From: an uncultured Lachnospiraceae bacterium
Lineage (GTDB): Bacteria; Bacillota; Clostridia; Lachnospirales; Lachnospiraceae
Length of the DNA stretch: 64,000 nucleotides
Reading direction: 5' to 3'
Assembly: GCA_903789615.1 (NCBI GenBank)
Contig: CAIFEV010000001.1
Span: 62,001 to 126,000 of the forward strand
Part shown: positions 51,637 through 61,333 of the stretch, one piece after another
Numbering within the stretch: the first letter of the stretch is position 1
Layout of the letters: the number at the start of each line of letters is the position of its first letter
The notes under the pieces: model-generated
What the model was told of the DNA's origin: nothing
Databases searched by the model: none
Seen by the model: only the letters and a program-made list of their open reading frames with translations
Position numbers and translations under genes: made by a program

Positions 51637-53541
51637 ATGGAGCGCAGTATTTTTCATGACCAGTGTGCGAAGATCCTGGAAAGGCAGGAGCAGATGCTGC
51701 TGTTGTTTTCCGGTGATGCACGGCTGACGTATACGCTTGATGACACCGGCGAACAGTTTGCCTTTTTCCCGGAGCGCCAGGAGATGCGGATTCCTCTCGC
51801 CTTCTTTCAGGAGATTCACGCTGACGAGACGAAGCTGCTCTGGCATCTGTATGAGGCGCTGGCGCTGTATCCGGACTGGCAGGAGAACGCCGGACTCTAC
51901 ATCAGGCGCCCGGAAGTGTTCCGGCCGGAGGCAGAAGATCTGACGCAGGCGTACCTGAACCGGGCGAAAATCTGCGGCGTGTCAGACGACGCGGCGTATC
52001 AGCCGGACATTCTCTACGCATATATTCAGGAAGGGATCAGCGGTTTTCTGCAGGATCTCGACCGTTTTGCGTCCTGTCTGATCGTCGAAGCGAAAGCGCC
52101 GGTCTACCGGAACCGTGAAGTAAAGAAGAGCATCGGGGAGATGCTGCTCTGGGAGGACGGCTTTGGAAGCGGCGCGCAGGGAAGCAGCGGGACGGCCCCG
52201 CACCGAAGTCTTGGCAGCGCTCTGATACAGAGTCTGTTCTTTACGACGGACTCGCTTGATGAGGGACCTGTTCGGACTGCGCTGAAGTCGCCGGTGCTTG
52301 GCAGTCCGCTTTTTGACTTCTTTTACGGGCAGGAGGCGGAACTTGCCGCAGGCTTTGCGGACGTGGACAAAAGAGACGCGCTGGTTCACACATTTGTCAT
52401 GCCGGTGTTTGTGAAGCTCTGGAAAGAGGAGATCGCGAAGAGTAACCTGCAGCGCGCAGAGGAAAACGGCAAGAACACGGATAAGGGAGAGAAAAAGCAG
52501 AAAACCGCGAGGCACCGGCCGGACCAGACCCGGGAGAATCAAAAAAAGATGCTCGCGCAGATGGACGAGGAGAAAAAGGCGGGCGGGAAGGCGCTCCGGC
52601 AGGCGGAACGGGAAGACGATCTGAGTGAGTTCGGCGTGACGGCTAAAGACCGGGCGGTCTTTTCGCACTACGAGGCGGCGGTCCGCGTGCAGCGGGAACA
52701 GATGAAGCGGTTCTGGCGGCAGCTCATCGGCGGCGCGGCAAAGGAGACAGGGGTCAAAGTGCACGGCACGCAGCACGGGCAGCTGGATGTACCGCTTCTC
52801 ATCGCGCAGTGGCCGGACTTTATCGAGGCGCAGCAAAAGCAAAACTACCGGGATCTGCGGATTTTTGACGAGTGGGAGCTTGAGAAACGGTTCCGGATGC
52901 TGCCGGAGACGCTGGATATTTCGTTTGTGATCGACAACTCGGGGTCGATGCGCTCCGGAAAGCTGCCGGCGGCCCGGAAGGCGCTCGCGATCGTGCTGCT
53001 GTCCCTGCAGGATTTTCAGGAATATCTGCAGCGCCAGGCGGCCGCCGCACACACAAAGATCACTCTGCGCACGGAAGTCTGGCTGTTTGGAACCGGGTGC
53101 CGCAAGATTCTGTCGTTTGAGGATGCGGGGAGAAAACGCACGGCGGGAACTGTACTTTCCATTTCACGGCTCGCCGGGGATGATGGCACGACGGACGACG
53201 GAAACTGCCTTGAGAAAATTGCAGAGGAGATAACGCCGGGACAGGCGCGGGAGCTGGCCTCCGGGAAGCGGATCCACCTGATCTTCGAGGTTACGGACGG
53301 CGCTTCCTCATTTCCCGGTTCGGCCAGGGCTGCCGTTGAAACGCTTCGCAAAAAACACGTGGAGATTCAGGCACTTGAGATCGGCCTGAAAGGAGACGAA
53401 GAGGCGCGCAGAATATTTCAGTATATTTTCGGGGAGCAGGGGACGTTCCTGGGAGAGCGGACGGATCTTCTCCCGCAGACGCTGACGGACTCGGTGAAAC
53501 GGCAGATGGTGTCAGTGTTTCACGGGAAAGCGCCGGTATGA
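51637..53541 (+). CDS. VWA domain protein, partner of the MoxR-type ATPase
   Basis: 634 residues. The C-terminal about 210 residues form a VWA domain with a full MIDAS: DISFVIDNSGSMRSGK (DxSxS near residue 430), Thr in GDDGTTDDGN and Asp in IFEVTDGASS. The N-terminal part is alpha-helical, with a Lys/Glu-rich stretch (KNTDKGEKKQKTARHR) before the domain. AAAGGAGAG ribosome site. The order ATPase-X-VWA resembles RavA-ViaA, CbbQ-CbbO and NorQ-NorD pairs that activate metallo-enzymes. Confidence 0.85.
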   Translation: MERSIFHDQCAKILERQEQMLLLFSGDARLTYTLDDTGEQFAFFPERQEMRIPLAFFQEIHADETKLLWHLYEALALYPDWQENAGLYIRRPEVFRPEAEDLTQAYLNRAKICGVSDDAAYQPDILYAYIQEGISGFLQDLDRFASCLIVEAKAPVYRNREVKKSIGEMLLWEDGFGSGAQGSSGTAPHRSLGSALIQSLFFTTDSLDEGPVRTALKSPVLGSPLFDFFYGQEAELAAGFADVDKRDALVHTFVMPVFVKLWKEEIAKSNLQRAEENGKNTDKGEKKQKTARHRPDQTRENQKKMLAQMDEEKKAGGKALRQAEREDDLSEFGVTAKDRAVFSHYEAAVRVQREQMKRFWRQLIGGAAKETGVKVHGTQHGQLDVPLLIAQWPDFIEAQQKQNYRDLRIFDEWELEKRFRMLPETLDISFVIDNSGSMRSGKLPAARKALAIVLLSLQDFQEYLQRQAAAAHTKITLRTEVWLFGTGCRKILSFEDAGRKRTAGTVLSISRLAGDDGTTDDGNCLEKIAEEITPGQARELASGKRIHLIFEVTDGASSFPGSARAAVETLRKKHVEIQALEIGLKGDEEARRIFQYIFGEQGTFLGERTDLLPQTLTDSVKRQMVSVFHGKAPV

Positions 53542-53545
53542 TACA

Positions 53546-54853
53546 ATGCTTCCAAAAACCGCGCCGGATTTCGCGGCTGCAGTGTCCGGGGCAGCCAAAG
53601 AGCGCGGGAGAAAGGATTCTGGAAGGTTGAACAGCGTCATTGAACATTTCGGCGGTGCCGTCGGAAATCTCTCCGCCATAAGGCCGGGTCTGGCCGCCTC
53701 TATTCTTTCGCATACCTACCGGGCGATCAGCCGGCAGGCTTATCATCACCCTTCAAAGAAAAGAACGGCTTCCCGCGAGTATCTTCAGGGGGTCACAGCC
53801 GGTCTCATGGCAGACCTGCTTAAGGATCCGTCGGGGAGTGCGGTCGTAAATATTTTCATGCCCTGTGAGATCTTTCACGCGATGGGCATTCCGGCGATGG
53901 TGCCGGAGGGACTGTCGGCATATCTTGTCTGCACGGCCTGTGAGCAGCCGCTTCTTGGCGCCGCGGAAAGCGGCGTTCTAAAAAAACCGATGATCATCGC
54001 CAGCACGACGCTCGCATGCGATGCGAACCAGCTCACATTTGCCAGGCTCGCGCAGATCTGGAAGGTGCCGCGGCTTCAGATCGATGTGCCGTATGACACC
54101 GGAAGAGACGCGGTACTGTACGTGGAACAGCAGCTGCGGGACATGGAGAAGACGCTTGAAGAAGTGTCGGGGAGAAAAGCAGACCCTGCGCGGCTCAAAG
54201 AGGCAGTCTGCCGCAGCTGTGAGGCGCAGAAGAATTTTCGGGAGTACCTGCGGCTGCGGCCTGCGGTTCACTTTCCGGAGACGTTTACGCCGGAGCTGCT
54301 GTGCGACATCAATCAGCACGTGTATCTGGGCAGCCGCGAGGCGGTGGAGTTCACAAAGCGGCTGCTCTCGGATGTGAGGAAAGCGCCGAAGCTCACGACA
54401 CAGAAAAAAATCGTCTGGATGCACACGCTTCCGAACTGGCAGGATTCTCTCATGCACATCTTCCAGGGAGCGGACAACGGCAGAATGGAGATCGTGGCTT
54501 CCGATCTGGCGCTTAGCGGCCTGACGGAGATGGATCCGGAAAAACCGTATGAGTCGATGGCAAGGCGTCTTGTGGAGGATTCCTTCAACGGACCGGGCAG
54601 CCGCCGGATCGGCGCCGCGCTTGATGCTGCCCGGCAGATGAAGGCAGACGGGATAGTGATCTTCGCGCAGTGGGGCTGCAGACAGACGCAGGGACTTGTC
54701 ATGGAGGCAAAGCGTGTTTTCGAGGAGAACGGCTTTCCGACGCTGATCCTTGACGGAGACGGCGCAGACCGCACAAACGGAGGCAGTGAGCAGATTCTGA
54801 CACGCGCGGACGCCTTTGCGGAACAGCTGGAAGGAGCGCGAGGAACAGCATGA
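53546..54853 (+). CDS. 2-hydroxyacyl-CoA dehydratase subunit-like protein (HgdB/BcrB family)
   Basis: 435 residues. Family blocks: NIFMPCEIFHAMGI, VCTACEQPLLG, IIASTTLACDANQLTFARLAQ and FAQWGCRQTQGLV, whose Cys are candidate 4Fe-4S ligands. Members dehydrate 2-hydroxyacyl-CoA or reduce aromatic-CoA or small molecules with ATP-driven electrons. No CoA-transferase is adjacent. Starts four bases after the VWA gene and overlaps the next gene by four. A double-cubane-type reductase is an alternative reading. Confidence 0.85.
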   Translation: MLPKTAPDFAAAVSGAAKERGRKDSGRLNSVIEHFGGAVGNLSAIRPGLAASILSHTYRAISRQAYHHPSKKRTASREYLQGVTAGLMADLLKDPSGSAVVNIFMPCEIFHAMGIPAMVPEGLSAYLVCTACEQPLLGAAESGVLKKPMIIASTTLACDANQLTFARLAQIWKVPRLQIDVPYDTGRDAVLYVEQQLRDMEKTLEEVSGRKADPARLKEAVCRSCEAQKNFREYLRLRPAVHFPETFTPELLCDINQHVYLGSREAVEFTKRLLSDVRKAPKLTTQKKIVWMHTLPNWQDSLMHIFQGADNGRMEIVASDLALSGLTEMDPEKPYESMARRLVEDSFNGPGSRRIGAALDAARQMKADGIVIFAQWGCRQTQGLVMEAKRVFEENGFPTLILDGDGADRTNGGSEQILTRADAFAEQLEGARGTA

Positions 54854-56586
54854 TAACGTATTTCTGCAAGTATACGCCCGTCGAGCTGCTTGAGGCATTC
54901 GGGGAGCAGGTCCGCATGCCCAACTGGGAAGTCCCGGACTTTACAGAGGCGGACGCGTACATCCACAGCTCGGTCTGCACGCACGCAAAATGTCTGCTTC
55001 TGGACGGGAACGACTGGAACCGTAAGCATCCGGAGAACCGGTACGCAGCTGTGTTCACAAACTGCTGCGACAGTGTGCGGCGGGTAAACGGCTGTATGCC
55101 GGACCTCAGCTTTTCTTTCCGAAAGGTGCTTGATCTCCCGCACACGGCTTCCGACGCGGCGGTTTTCCGCTACGCGGGGCAGCTGCAGTCCCTGGCGCAG
55201 GCAATGGCCGCGCGCACGGGGAGAGTGTTCTGCGCCGAGAAACTTATCGGCTTGTGGAAGATGACGGCGGACGCGTGGGAAAGCCAGCGGGAAAACAAGG
55301 CGGAAACCATCGCGGTACTTGGCGCGAGGGTGTCCGATGAGCTGCTTGAGACCATCCGGGAGACGATGCCGCTTCCGGTAACGGACCTAACGTGCGGAGG
55401 CCTCCGGCCGCTTCCGCATCCGCCGGAGGGACTTGAAAAAAAGACGGATGAAGAGATCCTCACGGCATACGCGAAGGCGCTTCTCACCCAGATACCCTGT
55501 CCGCGCATGGAAGACTCCGGCAGAAGAAAAGAGCTTCTGAAACCGGCCGGAATACGGGGCATCGTCTACCATACAGTGAAATTCTGCGACTATTTCAGCT
55601 TTGAGTACGCGGATCTGACGGATGAGACGGCACTGCCGGTTGTAAAGATCGAGTCGGATTACACGTCGCAGGCATCGGGACAGCTCTCGACGCGGCTGGC
55701 GGCATTGGCCGAGAGGATGCAAAGACCGAAGGAAAGCGGCGGGAAGGACGCGGAAACTATGCGGGAGAAAAAGGAACGGATCCTGACAGAGTCTGCCAGC
55801 AGAGGCAACGCCGGTATTTATGTCGGCCTTGACTCCGGCTCGACGACAACAAATGCGGCGGCTATTGACCGGGACGGCCGGCTTCTTGCCTCCGTGATCC
55901 TGCGCACCGGCGCGAAAGCGGCAGACGCGGCGGACAGGGCGCTTGAAGAAATCCGTGAGAAGCTCGGGCCTGATGCCGGCAGCATCGCCCGCGTGGTGGC
56001 GACCGGGTACGGCCGTGATTTTATCCGCGCGGCGGACAGCACCGTGACGGAAATTTCCTGTCACGCAAAGGGCGCACATTTCTGCAGCCCCGAGGCGCGC
56101 ACGATCATCGACATCGGCGGGCAGGACAGCAAAGTCATCACTCTGGACGAGTCCGGTGATGTCTCCGGCTTCGTCATGAATGACAAATGTGCGGCCGGGA
56201 CCGGACGCTTCCTGGAGATGATGGCCGGCACACTGGAGCTTTCCATGGACGAGATGAGCCGGCTGGGCTTAACGTGGAAAAAGGACCTGACAATCACGTC
56301 CACCTGCACGGTGTTTGCGGAGTCGGAGGTTGTGTCCCTCATCGCGCAGAACACACAGACTGCCGACATCATCCATGCGCTGAACAAGTCGGTCGCCTCG
56401 CGCACCGTATCCATGGTCCGCCGCGTCCGCGGCCATGCGCCTTTCATGATGACCGGCGGCGTTGCCAGAAACGCCGGTGTCGTGAAGGAACTGGAAAAGC
56501 TTCTCGGATCGAAACTCATCATTTCCGAAATTCCCGACCTGACCGGCGCTTTAGGGGCCGCGCTGTACGCGGAGGAAGGCATGTAG
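54850..56586 (+). CDS. Dehydratase subunit fused to ATP-dependent activator (HgdC/BcrAD family)
   Basis: 578 residues in two parts. Residues 1 to about 315 resemble a shortened 2-hydroxyacyl-CoA dehydratase subunit (SSVCTHAKCLLL, FTNCCDSVRRVNG, FCDYFSFEYADL). Residues about 320-578 are a BcrAD/BadF-type activator: GLDSGSTTTNAA, DIGGQDSKVITLDESG, KCAAGTGRFLEMMAG with one cluster Cys, STCTVFAESEVVSLIA with the other, and TGGVARNAGVVKELE. The activator normally is a separate homodimer delivering low-potential electrons; here it is covalently attached to its client-type subunit. Confidence 0.9.
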   Translation: MITYFCKYTPVELLEAFGEQVRMPNWEVPDFTEADAYIHSSVCTHAKCLLLDGNDWNRKHPENRYAAVFTNCCDSVRRVNGCMPDLSFSFRKVLDLPHTASDAAVFRYAGQLQSLAQAMAARTGRVFCAEKLIGLWKMTADAWESQRENKAETIAVLGARVSDELLETIRETMPLPVTDLTCGGLRPLPHPPEGLEKKTDEEILTAYAKALLTQIPCPRMEDSGRRKELLKPAGIRGIVYHTVKFCDYFSFEYADLTDETALPVVKIESDYTSQASGQLSTRLAALAERMQRPKESGGKDAETMREKKERILTESASRGNAGIYVGLDSGSTTTNAAAIDRDGRLLASVILRTGAKAADAADRALEEIREKLGPDAGSIARVVATGYGRDFIRAADSTVTEISCHAKGAHFCSPEARTIIDIGGQDSKVITLDESGDVSGFVMNDKCAAGTGRFLEMMAGTLELSMDEMSRLGLTWKKDLTITSTCTVFAESEVVSLIAQNTQTADIIHALNKSVASRTVSMVRRVRGHAPFMMTGGVARNAGVVKELEKLLGSKLIISEIPDLTGALGAALYAEEGM

Positions 56587-56660
56587 AAGGCGGAAGGCTT
56601 CAGCTAAAATGAATGTCTGTCTGCTTTTTGCTGAATATTGCGGTCCCGGTTAAGAATGAT

Positions 56661-57434
56661 TTACCCGTTCCAGATTCCCTGATCCTCAGAGCCGTACCCG
56701 GATGCCCCTGCGTAGTTGTGCGGCTGATTGAAATGCATGTCGCGAATGACCGTATAGAGCTCGGCGTCACATGCGGCCTTGTACGGGTCGACGTAGAAGA
56801 TGCCGACAAGACCGACGGTCACACTGCTTAAGATGTACCAGCCGATGAAGGAGAGGTCATACACAAAGCACTCCCACTTGTGGCCTTCCATCATCTCCTC
56901 GGAGTAGGAAAGAGCATCCTGCCAGGAAAGGTCAGGTTTTTCGGAGAGAATGTACGGAACCATCCGGTAGGAATAGAACTTCACGATGCCGGGGATCACA
57001 AACAGCAGACTCCAGAGGAAGATAAAAAGATTCTGCAGGAACAGGGTCTTCACGATGTTCAGATACGAGTTGTTAAAGGCAAAGAGCACCTCTCCGAAGT
57101 TTGTATCTTTTCCGTGGTCGCGGTTGAGAAGATAGAAGCGGCGGACGCCTGCCTCGATTGGCTGCAGCACAAAGATCTGGATGAATATGCCCACGAGAAA
57201 GACCATGATGGCCGCTGACAGCATGGCAGCAGCAAGCGACGGGGAGATGAGGATGTCTGCACCGCCTGCTGCCTGACTGCCGTACGAAGTTGTGGCGTAG
57301 GTTAGAGACGTTCCGGATGGTCCGCTGTTGCTGCCCATGACGAGCCCGAGAAGAAGAGCGGCCAGAAAGCACTTCCAGTAGGAAGTCAGGAAGGCGCTCC
57401 GTCCGGCCTGTTTTATCGCCTGTCTGTCAATCAT
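56661..57434 (-). CDS. DUF975 family membrane protein
   Basis: 257 residues, about five to six hydrophobic segments. IKQAGRSAFLTSYWKCFLAALLLG at the start, GVRRFYLLNRDHG, FYSYRMVPYILSEKPDLSWQDALSYSEEMMEGHKWECF are the family landmarks. ATG 57434 with GGAGG upstream; the longer track start is rejected. Function unknown. Convergent with the dehydratase operon. Its leader region contains the hairpin CGGCAGTCTGACACTGCCG near 57452. Confidence 0.85.
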   Translation of the reverse strand: MIDRQAIKQAGRSAFLTSYWKCFLAALLLGLVMGSNSGPSGTSLTYATTSYGSQAAGGADILISPSLAAAMLSAAIMVFLVGIFIQIFVLQPIEAGVRRFYLLNRDHGKDTNFGEVLFAFNNSYLNIVKTLFLQNLFIFLWSLLFVIPGIVKFYSYRMVPYILSEKPDLSWQDALSYSEEMMEGHKWECFVYDLSFIGWYILSSVTVGLVGIFYVDPYKAACDAELYTVIRDMHFNQPHNYAGASGYGSEDQGIWNG

Positions 57435-57553
57435 AAAATCCTCCATGCGCCGGCAGTCTGACACTGCCGATTATTCTTTTTCTGATTCTGACACAATTGT
57501 ATCATACGGAGCGTTCTTTTTTTGTAAAATGTAAGGAAAGCGGACACGGCCGG

Positions 57554-57582
57554 TTGACAGAAAGGCCCGGAACGATTACCAT
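57554..57582 (+). promoter_or_regulatory. Putative promoter of the HAD phosphatase-feoB unit
   Basis: TTGACA at 57554-57559, 17-bp spacer, TACCAT at 57577-57582. About 100 bases before the HAD gene start. Confidence 0.5.
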
Positions 57583-57679
57583 TTGTTTATGGTTAGCGGC
57601 AACAAACGCTTTCCCGGCTTATAGGTGCCCCTAAATACCGGCACATACATCACATATGCATTTGCAGAAAGGGCGGATC

Positions 57680-58483
57680 ATGCTCGACTTTAACACGAAA
57701 AAAGGATTTATCTGCGATATGGACGGCGTCATCTACCACGGGAACCAGATTCTCCCCGGTGTCCGGGAATTCATCCAGTGGCTGCAGGACAACGGCAAGG
57801 GATACCTGTTTCTGACCAATAACAGCGGGCTGACGCCGCTGGAACTGCACCAGAAGCTTTTGAGGATGGGGATGGATGTCCCGCCGGAGCACTTCTACAC
57901 GAGCGCGCTGGCGACGGCGGCATTCCTGAAGGCGCAGTCCCCGGGATGTTCGGCGTATGTCATCGGCGAGGCGGGGCTTCTCAACGCCCTGTATGACGCG
58001 GGGATCACGATGAACGACGTGGATCCGGACTATGTGGTGGTCGGTGAGGCAAAAGCTTATTCGCTGGATACACTGACGACGGCAACCAATCTCGTCCTGA
58101 AAGGAGCCAGACTCATCGGCGCCAATTCCGATGTGTCCGGTCCGATCGAAAACGGCATCGCCCCGGCATGCGGCGCGCTGACGGCCCCGATCGAGCTTGC
58201 GACCGGCCGGAAAGCCTATTACTGCGGCAAGCCGAATCCGCTGATGATGCGGACCGGCCTGAACATCCTCGGATGCCACTCCGCCGAGGCCGTGATGGTC
58301 GGCGACCGCATGGACACGGACGTGATTTCAGGCCTTGAGAGCGGCATGTCCACCGTGCTCGTGCTTTCGGGAATCTCTACGCGAAAGACCCTTCAGGAAT
58401 ACGCGTACGGCCCGTCCGTCGTGCTGGACGGCGTTGGAGATATCGTGAAGATGGCACAGGATGTAAAGATACAAAAATCATGA
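57680..58483 (+). CDS. HAD-IIA family hydrolase (NagD-like phosphatase)
   Basis: 267 residues. Catalytic motif FICDMDGVIYHG, motif II LFLTNNSGLTP, Lys in YYCGKPNPLMM and motif III VMVGDRMDTDVISGLESGMSTVLVLSG; the C2 cap of the NagD/AraL group is present. Sugar or nucleotide phosphatase. ATG 57680; the earlier track start at 57656 lacks a ribosome site. Overlaps the long form of the FeoB reading frame by four bases. Confidence 0.93.
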   Translation: MLDFNTKKGFICDMDGVIYHGNQILPGVREFIQWLQDNGKGYLFLTNNSGLTPLELHQKLLRMGMDVPPEHFYTSALATAAFLKAQSPGCSAYVIGEAGLLNALYDAGITMNDVDPDYVVVGEAKAYSLDTLTTATNLVLKGARLIGANSDVSGPIENGIAPACGALTAPIELATGRKAYYCGKPNPLMMRTGLNILGCHSAEAVMVGDRMDTDVISGLESGMSTVLVLSGISTRKTLQEYAYGPSVVLDGVGDIVKMAQDVKIQKS

Positions 58484-58527
58484 CAAATGACGGCCTGCAT
58501 ACAAATGCGAAAAGGGGGGCGGCTGTT

Positions 58528-60897
58528 TTGACACTTAAAGATTTAAAGCCCGGGCAGTCTGCCGTCATTGAGACGGTAGGCGGGGAGGGAGCCCTGAGGC
58601 AGCATTTTCTGGATATGGGCGTCATTCCGGGCGCTGACGTAACACTCGTGAAATACGCGCCCATGGGTGATCCGATGGAACTGCGGATTCACGGATACGA
58701 GCTGACACTGCGGCTTGACGACGCGGCGCAGATAGGAATCAGGCGCGCCAGCGCCGAGCAGGCGGCCCGCGCTGACGTAGCACAGGAGCGGCGTGATACG
58801 GAGCGCGCTTCTGCCAGACCGGCTGATCATCCGGCTCTCGGCGAACCCGGTATCCACCACGTGAAAGGCAGCGGCAGCCCGCTGCCGGAGGGACATGTCC
58901 TCACATTTGCCCTGGTGGGCAACCAGAACAGCGGAAAGACGACCCTGTTCAACCAGCTGACCGGTGCCAACCAGCACGTCGGAAACTTCCCGGGTGTGAC
59001 GGTAGACCGCAAGGACGGCGTGATCCGTGGGCACAAAAACACAAAGATAACGGATCTTCCGGGCATTTACTCGATGTCTCCGTACTCAAACGAGGAGATC
59101 GTCTCCCGGAATTTCGTCCTGCAGGACAAGCCGGACGCGATCATCAACATAATCGACGCGACCAATGTCGAGCGGAATCTGTACCTGACGATGCAGCTTC
59201 TGGAGATGGACCGTCCGATGGTTGTGGCTCTCAACATGATGGACGAGGTCACCGGCAACGGCGGCAGCATTGCCGTCAACAAAATGGAGGCGATGCTGGG
59301 CGTCCCGGTCGTTCCGATCTCTGCCGCGAAAAATGAAGGTGTGGACGAGCTCATCACCCATGCTCTTCACATCGCGCAGTATCAGGAAAAGCCGCTCAGA
59401 CAGGATTTCTGCTCGGAAGATGACAACGGCGGCGCGGTGCACCGCTGCCTGCACGCCGTGGGCGATCTGATTTCCGACCACGCCGCGCGCGCCGGCCTTC
59501 CGGTGCGCTTTGCCGCGAGCAAGGCGATTGAGGGCGACCGGGATGTTCTGGACAGGCTGGAGCTTGATCAGAATGAGCGGGAGACACTTGAGCACATCAC
59601 CCTGCAGATGGAAAAGGAGCGTGGACTTGACAGAAGCGCTGCCATCGCCGACATGCGCTTCACCTTCATTGAAAAGGTGTGCTCCGCCTGTGTTGTGAGA
59701 CCGCAGGAGACAAAAGAGCACAAGCGCAGCGCGAAAATCGACCGGGTTCTCACCGGAAAGTACACCGCCATCCCGATTTTTATTGGTGTCATGGCGCTGG
59801 TATTTTATCTGACATTCAACGTCATCGGCGCATTTCTGCAGGATCTGCTGGCCAGCGGGATAGACGCCCTGACCGTTGTAGTCGACAGGGCCCTTACGGC
59901 AGCCGGCGTCAGTCAGGTGATTCACAGCCTGATCGTGGACGGGATCTTCAGCGGCGTCGGATCGGTGCTCAGCTTCCTGCCGATCGTCGTGGTGATGTTC
60001 TTCTTTCTGTCTCTGCTGGAGGACAGCGGGTATATTGCCCGCGTTGCCTTCTTCATGGACAAGCTGCTGCGCAAGATCGGCCTTTCCGGCCGCAGCATCG
60101 TACCGCTTCTGATCGGCTTCGGCTGCTCGGTCCCGGCCATCATGTCCACGAGAACGCTTCCGTCCGAGCGTGACCGGCGCATGACGATCCTGCTGACACC
60201 GTACATGAGCTGTACGGCCAAGCTGCCGATCTATGCGTTCTTCGTGAATGCGTTCTTCCCGGGGCGGGGCGGTCTCATCATGACCGGCCTGTATGTGCTC
60301 GGGATTCTCATGGGGATTCTGGTCGCGCTTCTTGACCGCCGCACGATCTTCAAGGGCAATGCGATTCCATTTGTCATGGAGCTGCCGAACTACCGCCTGC
60401 CAAGCCCGAAGAGCACGGTGCAGCTGATGTGGGAGAAGGCGAAGGATTTTCTGCAGAAGGCGTTTTCTGTCATCATGATTGCGACGGTGATCGTGTGGTT
60501 CCTGCAGAGCTTTGATTTCCGCCTGAACCTCGTGAGTGACTCCTCGCAGAGCATCATGGCGGCCATCGCCGGCCTGCTCGTGCCGCTGTTTGAGCCCCTG
60601 GGACTGGGTGACTGGCGGATTGTGACTTCGCTCATCAGCGGTTTCATGGCCAAGGAGAGTGTTGTTTCGACGCTGGAGGTTCTGTTTGGCGCCGAGGGAG
60701 GCATCGCCGCGGCGATTACGCCGCTTTCGGCCGGCTGCCTTCTTGTGTTCAGCCTGCTGTACACTCCCTGCGTCGCGGCCATTGCCGCCGTGCGCCGGGA
60801 ACTCGGTTTGCGCTGGGCGCTTCTAGTGGTCGTATGGCAGTGCTTCGTCGCGTGGATTGCGGCATTTGCCTTCCGGATGATCGCGATGCTGTTCTGA
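58528..60897 (+). CDS. feoB: Ferrous iron transporter, FeoA-FeoB fusion
   Basis: 789 residues from TTG 58528 (AAGGGGGG upstream); ATG 58480, overlapping the HAD stop, gives 805. Residues 1 to about 75 are FeoA (TLKDLKPGQSAVIETVGGEGALRQHFLDMGV). FeoB follows: G1 GNQNSGKTTLFNQLTG, G3 DLPGIYSMSPYSNEE, G4 NMMD, and membrane domain with GFGCSVPAIMSTRTLPSERDRRMTI and PFVMELPNYRLPS. Imports Fe2+ with GTPase gating. An Arg/Ala linker joins the two domains. Confidence 0.95.
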   Translation: MTLKDLKPGQSAVIETVGGEGALRQHFLDMGVIPGADVTLVKYAPMGDPMELRIHGYELTLRLDDAAQIGIRRASAEQAARADVAQERRDTERASARPADHPALGEPGIHHVKGSGSPLPEGHVLTFALVGNQNSGKTTLFNQLTGANQHVGNFPGVTVDRKDGVIRGHKNTKITDLPGIYSMSPYSNEEIVSRNFVLQDKPDAIINIIDATNVERNLYLTMQLLEMDRPMVVALNMMDEVTGNGGSIAVNKMEAMLGVPVVPISAAKNEGVDELITHALHIAQYQEKPLRQDFCSEDDNGGAVHRCLHAVGDLISDHAARAGLPVRFAASKAIEGDRDVLDRLELDQNERETLEHITLQMEKERGLDRSAAIADMRFTFIEKVCSACVVRPQETKEHKRSAKIDRVLTGKYTAIPIFIGVMALVFYLTFNVIGAFLQDLLASGIDALTVVVDRALTAAGVSQVIHSLIVDGIFSGVGSVLSFLPIVVVMFFFLSLLEDSGYIARVAFFMDKLLRKIGLSGRSIVPLLIGFGCSVPAIMSTRTLPSERDRRMTILLTPYMSCTAKLPIYAFFVNAFFPGRGGLIMTGLYVLGILMGILVALLDRRTIFKGNAIPFVMELPNYRLPSPKSTVQLMWEKAKDFLQKAFSVIMIATVIVWFLQSFDFRLNLVSDSSQSIMAAIAGLLVPLFEPLGLGDWRIVTSLISGFMAKESVVSTLEVLFGAEGGIAAAITPLSAGCLLVFSLLYTPCVAAIAAVRRELGLRWALLVVVWQCFVAWIAAFAFRMIAMLF

Positions 60898-60958
60898 AGT
60901 AAGTGAAAGGCTGACCGCGGAAGGGCAGATTAGGAAACGGGAGATACCGGGAGGAGAC

Positions 60959-61327
60959 ATGGGCGCTGTACTGGTTTATATCGCACTGGCTGCCGGGATC
61001 GCGGCCGCGGTGTCCGCAGTGTTCCGGCGCAGCCGAAACGGCAGTGCGTGCTGCGGTAAGACGGAGAAGGTAAAGAAAACAAAACCGTCCGGCGGCGGGA
61101 AGGACTACCGCCATGAGGCCGTGGCGCGCATTTCCGGGATGATGTGCGAGAACTGCGCCGCGAAGGTACAGAACGCCTTAAACGGTCTCCCGGGCGTTCG
61201 CGCCCGCGTCACGATTGACGGAAAGCAGACGAGGATTTTTTCCAGAGATCCGGTCGACGAACAGGCCATCCACCGCGCTGTGCACGCGGCCGGGTATGGT
61301 GTCTGCGACTTTACAATCATCCGGTAA
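60959..61327 (+). CDS. FeoB-associated membrane stub fused to heavy-metal-associated (HMA) domain
   Basis: 122 residues. One N-terminal membrane helix (VLVYIALAAGIAAAVSAVF) and a Cys pair (SACCGK), as in small FeoB-associated Cys-rich proteins. A basic linker follows, then an HMA domain with metal motif GMMCENCAAKVQNAL. Lies 61 bases after feoB. Suggests a metal-binding partner of the transporter, although HMA domains usually bind Cu+ or Zn2+. Confidence 0.8.
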   Translation: MGAVLVYIALAAGIAAAVSAVFRRSRNGSACCGKTEKVKKTKPSGGGKDYRHEAVARISGMMCENCAAKVQNALNGLPGVRARVTIDGKQTRIFSRDPVDEQAIHRAVHAAGYGVCDFTIIR

Positions 61328-61333
61328 AGAGAA

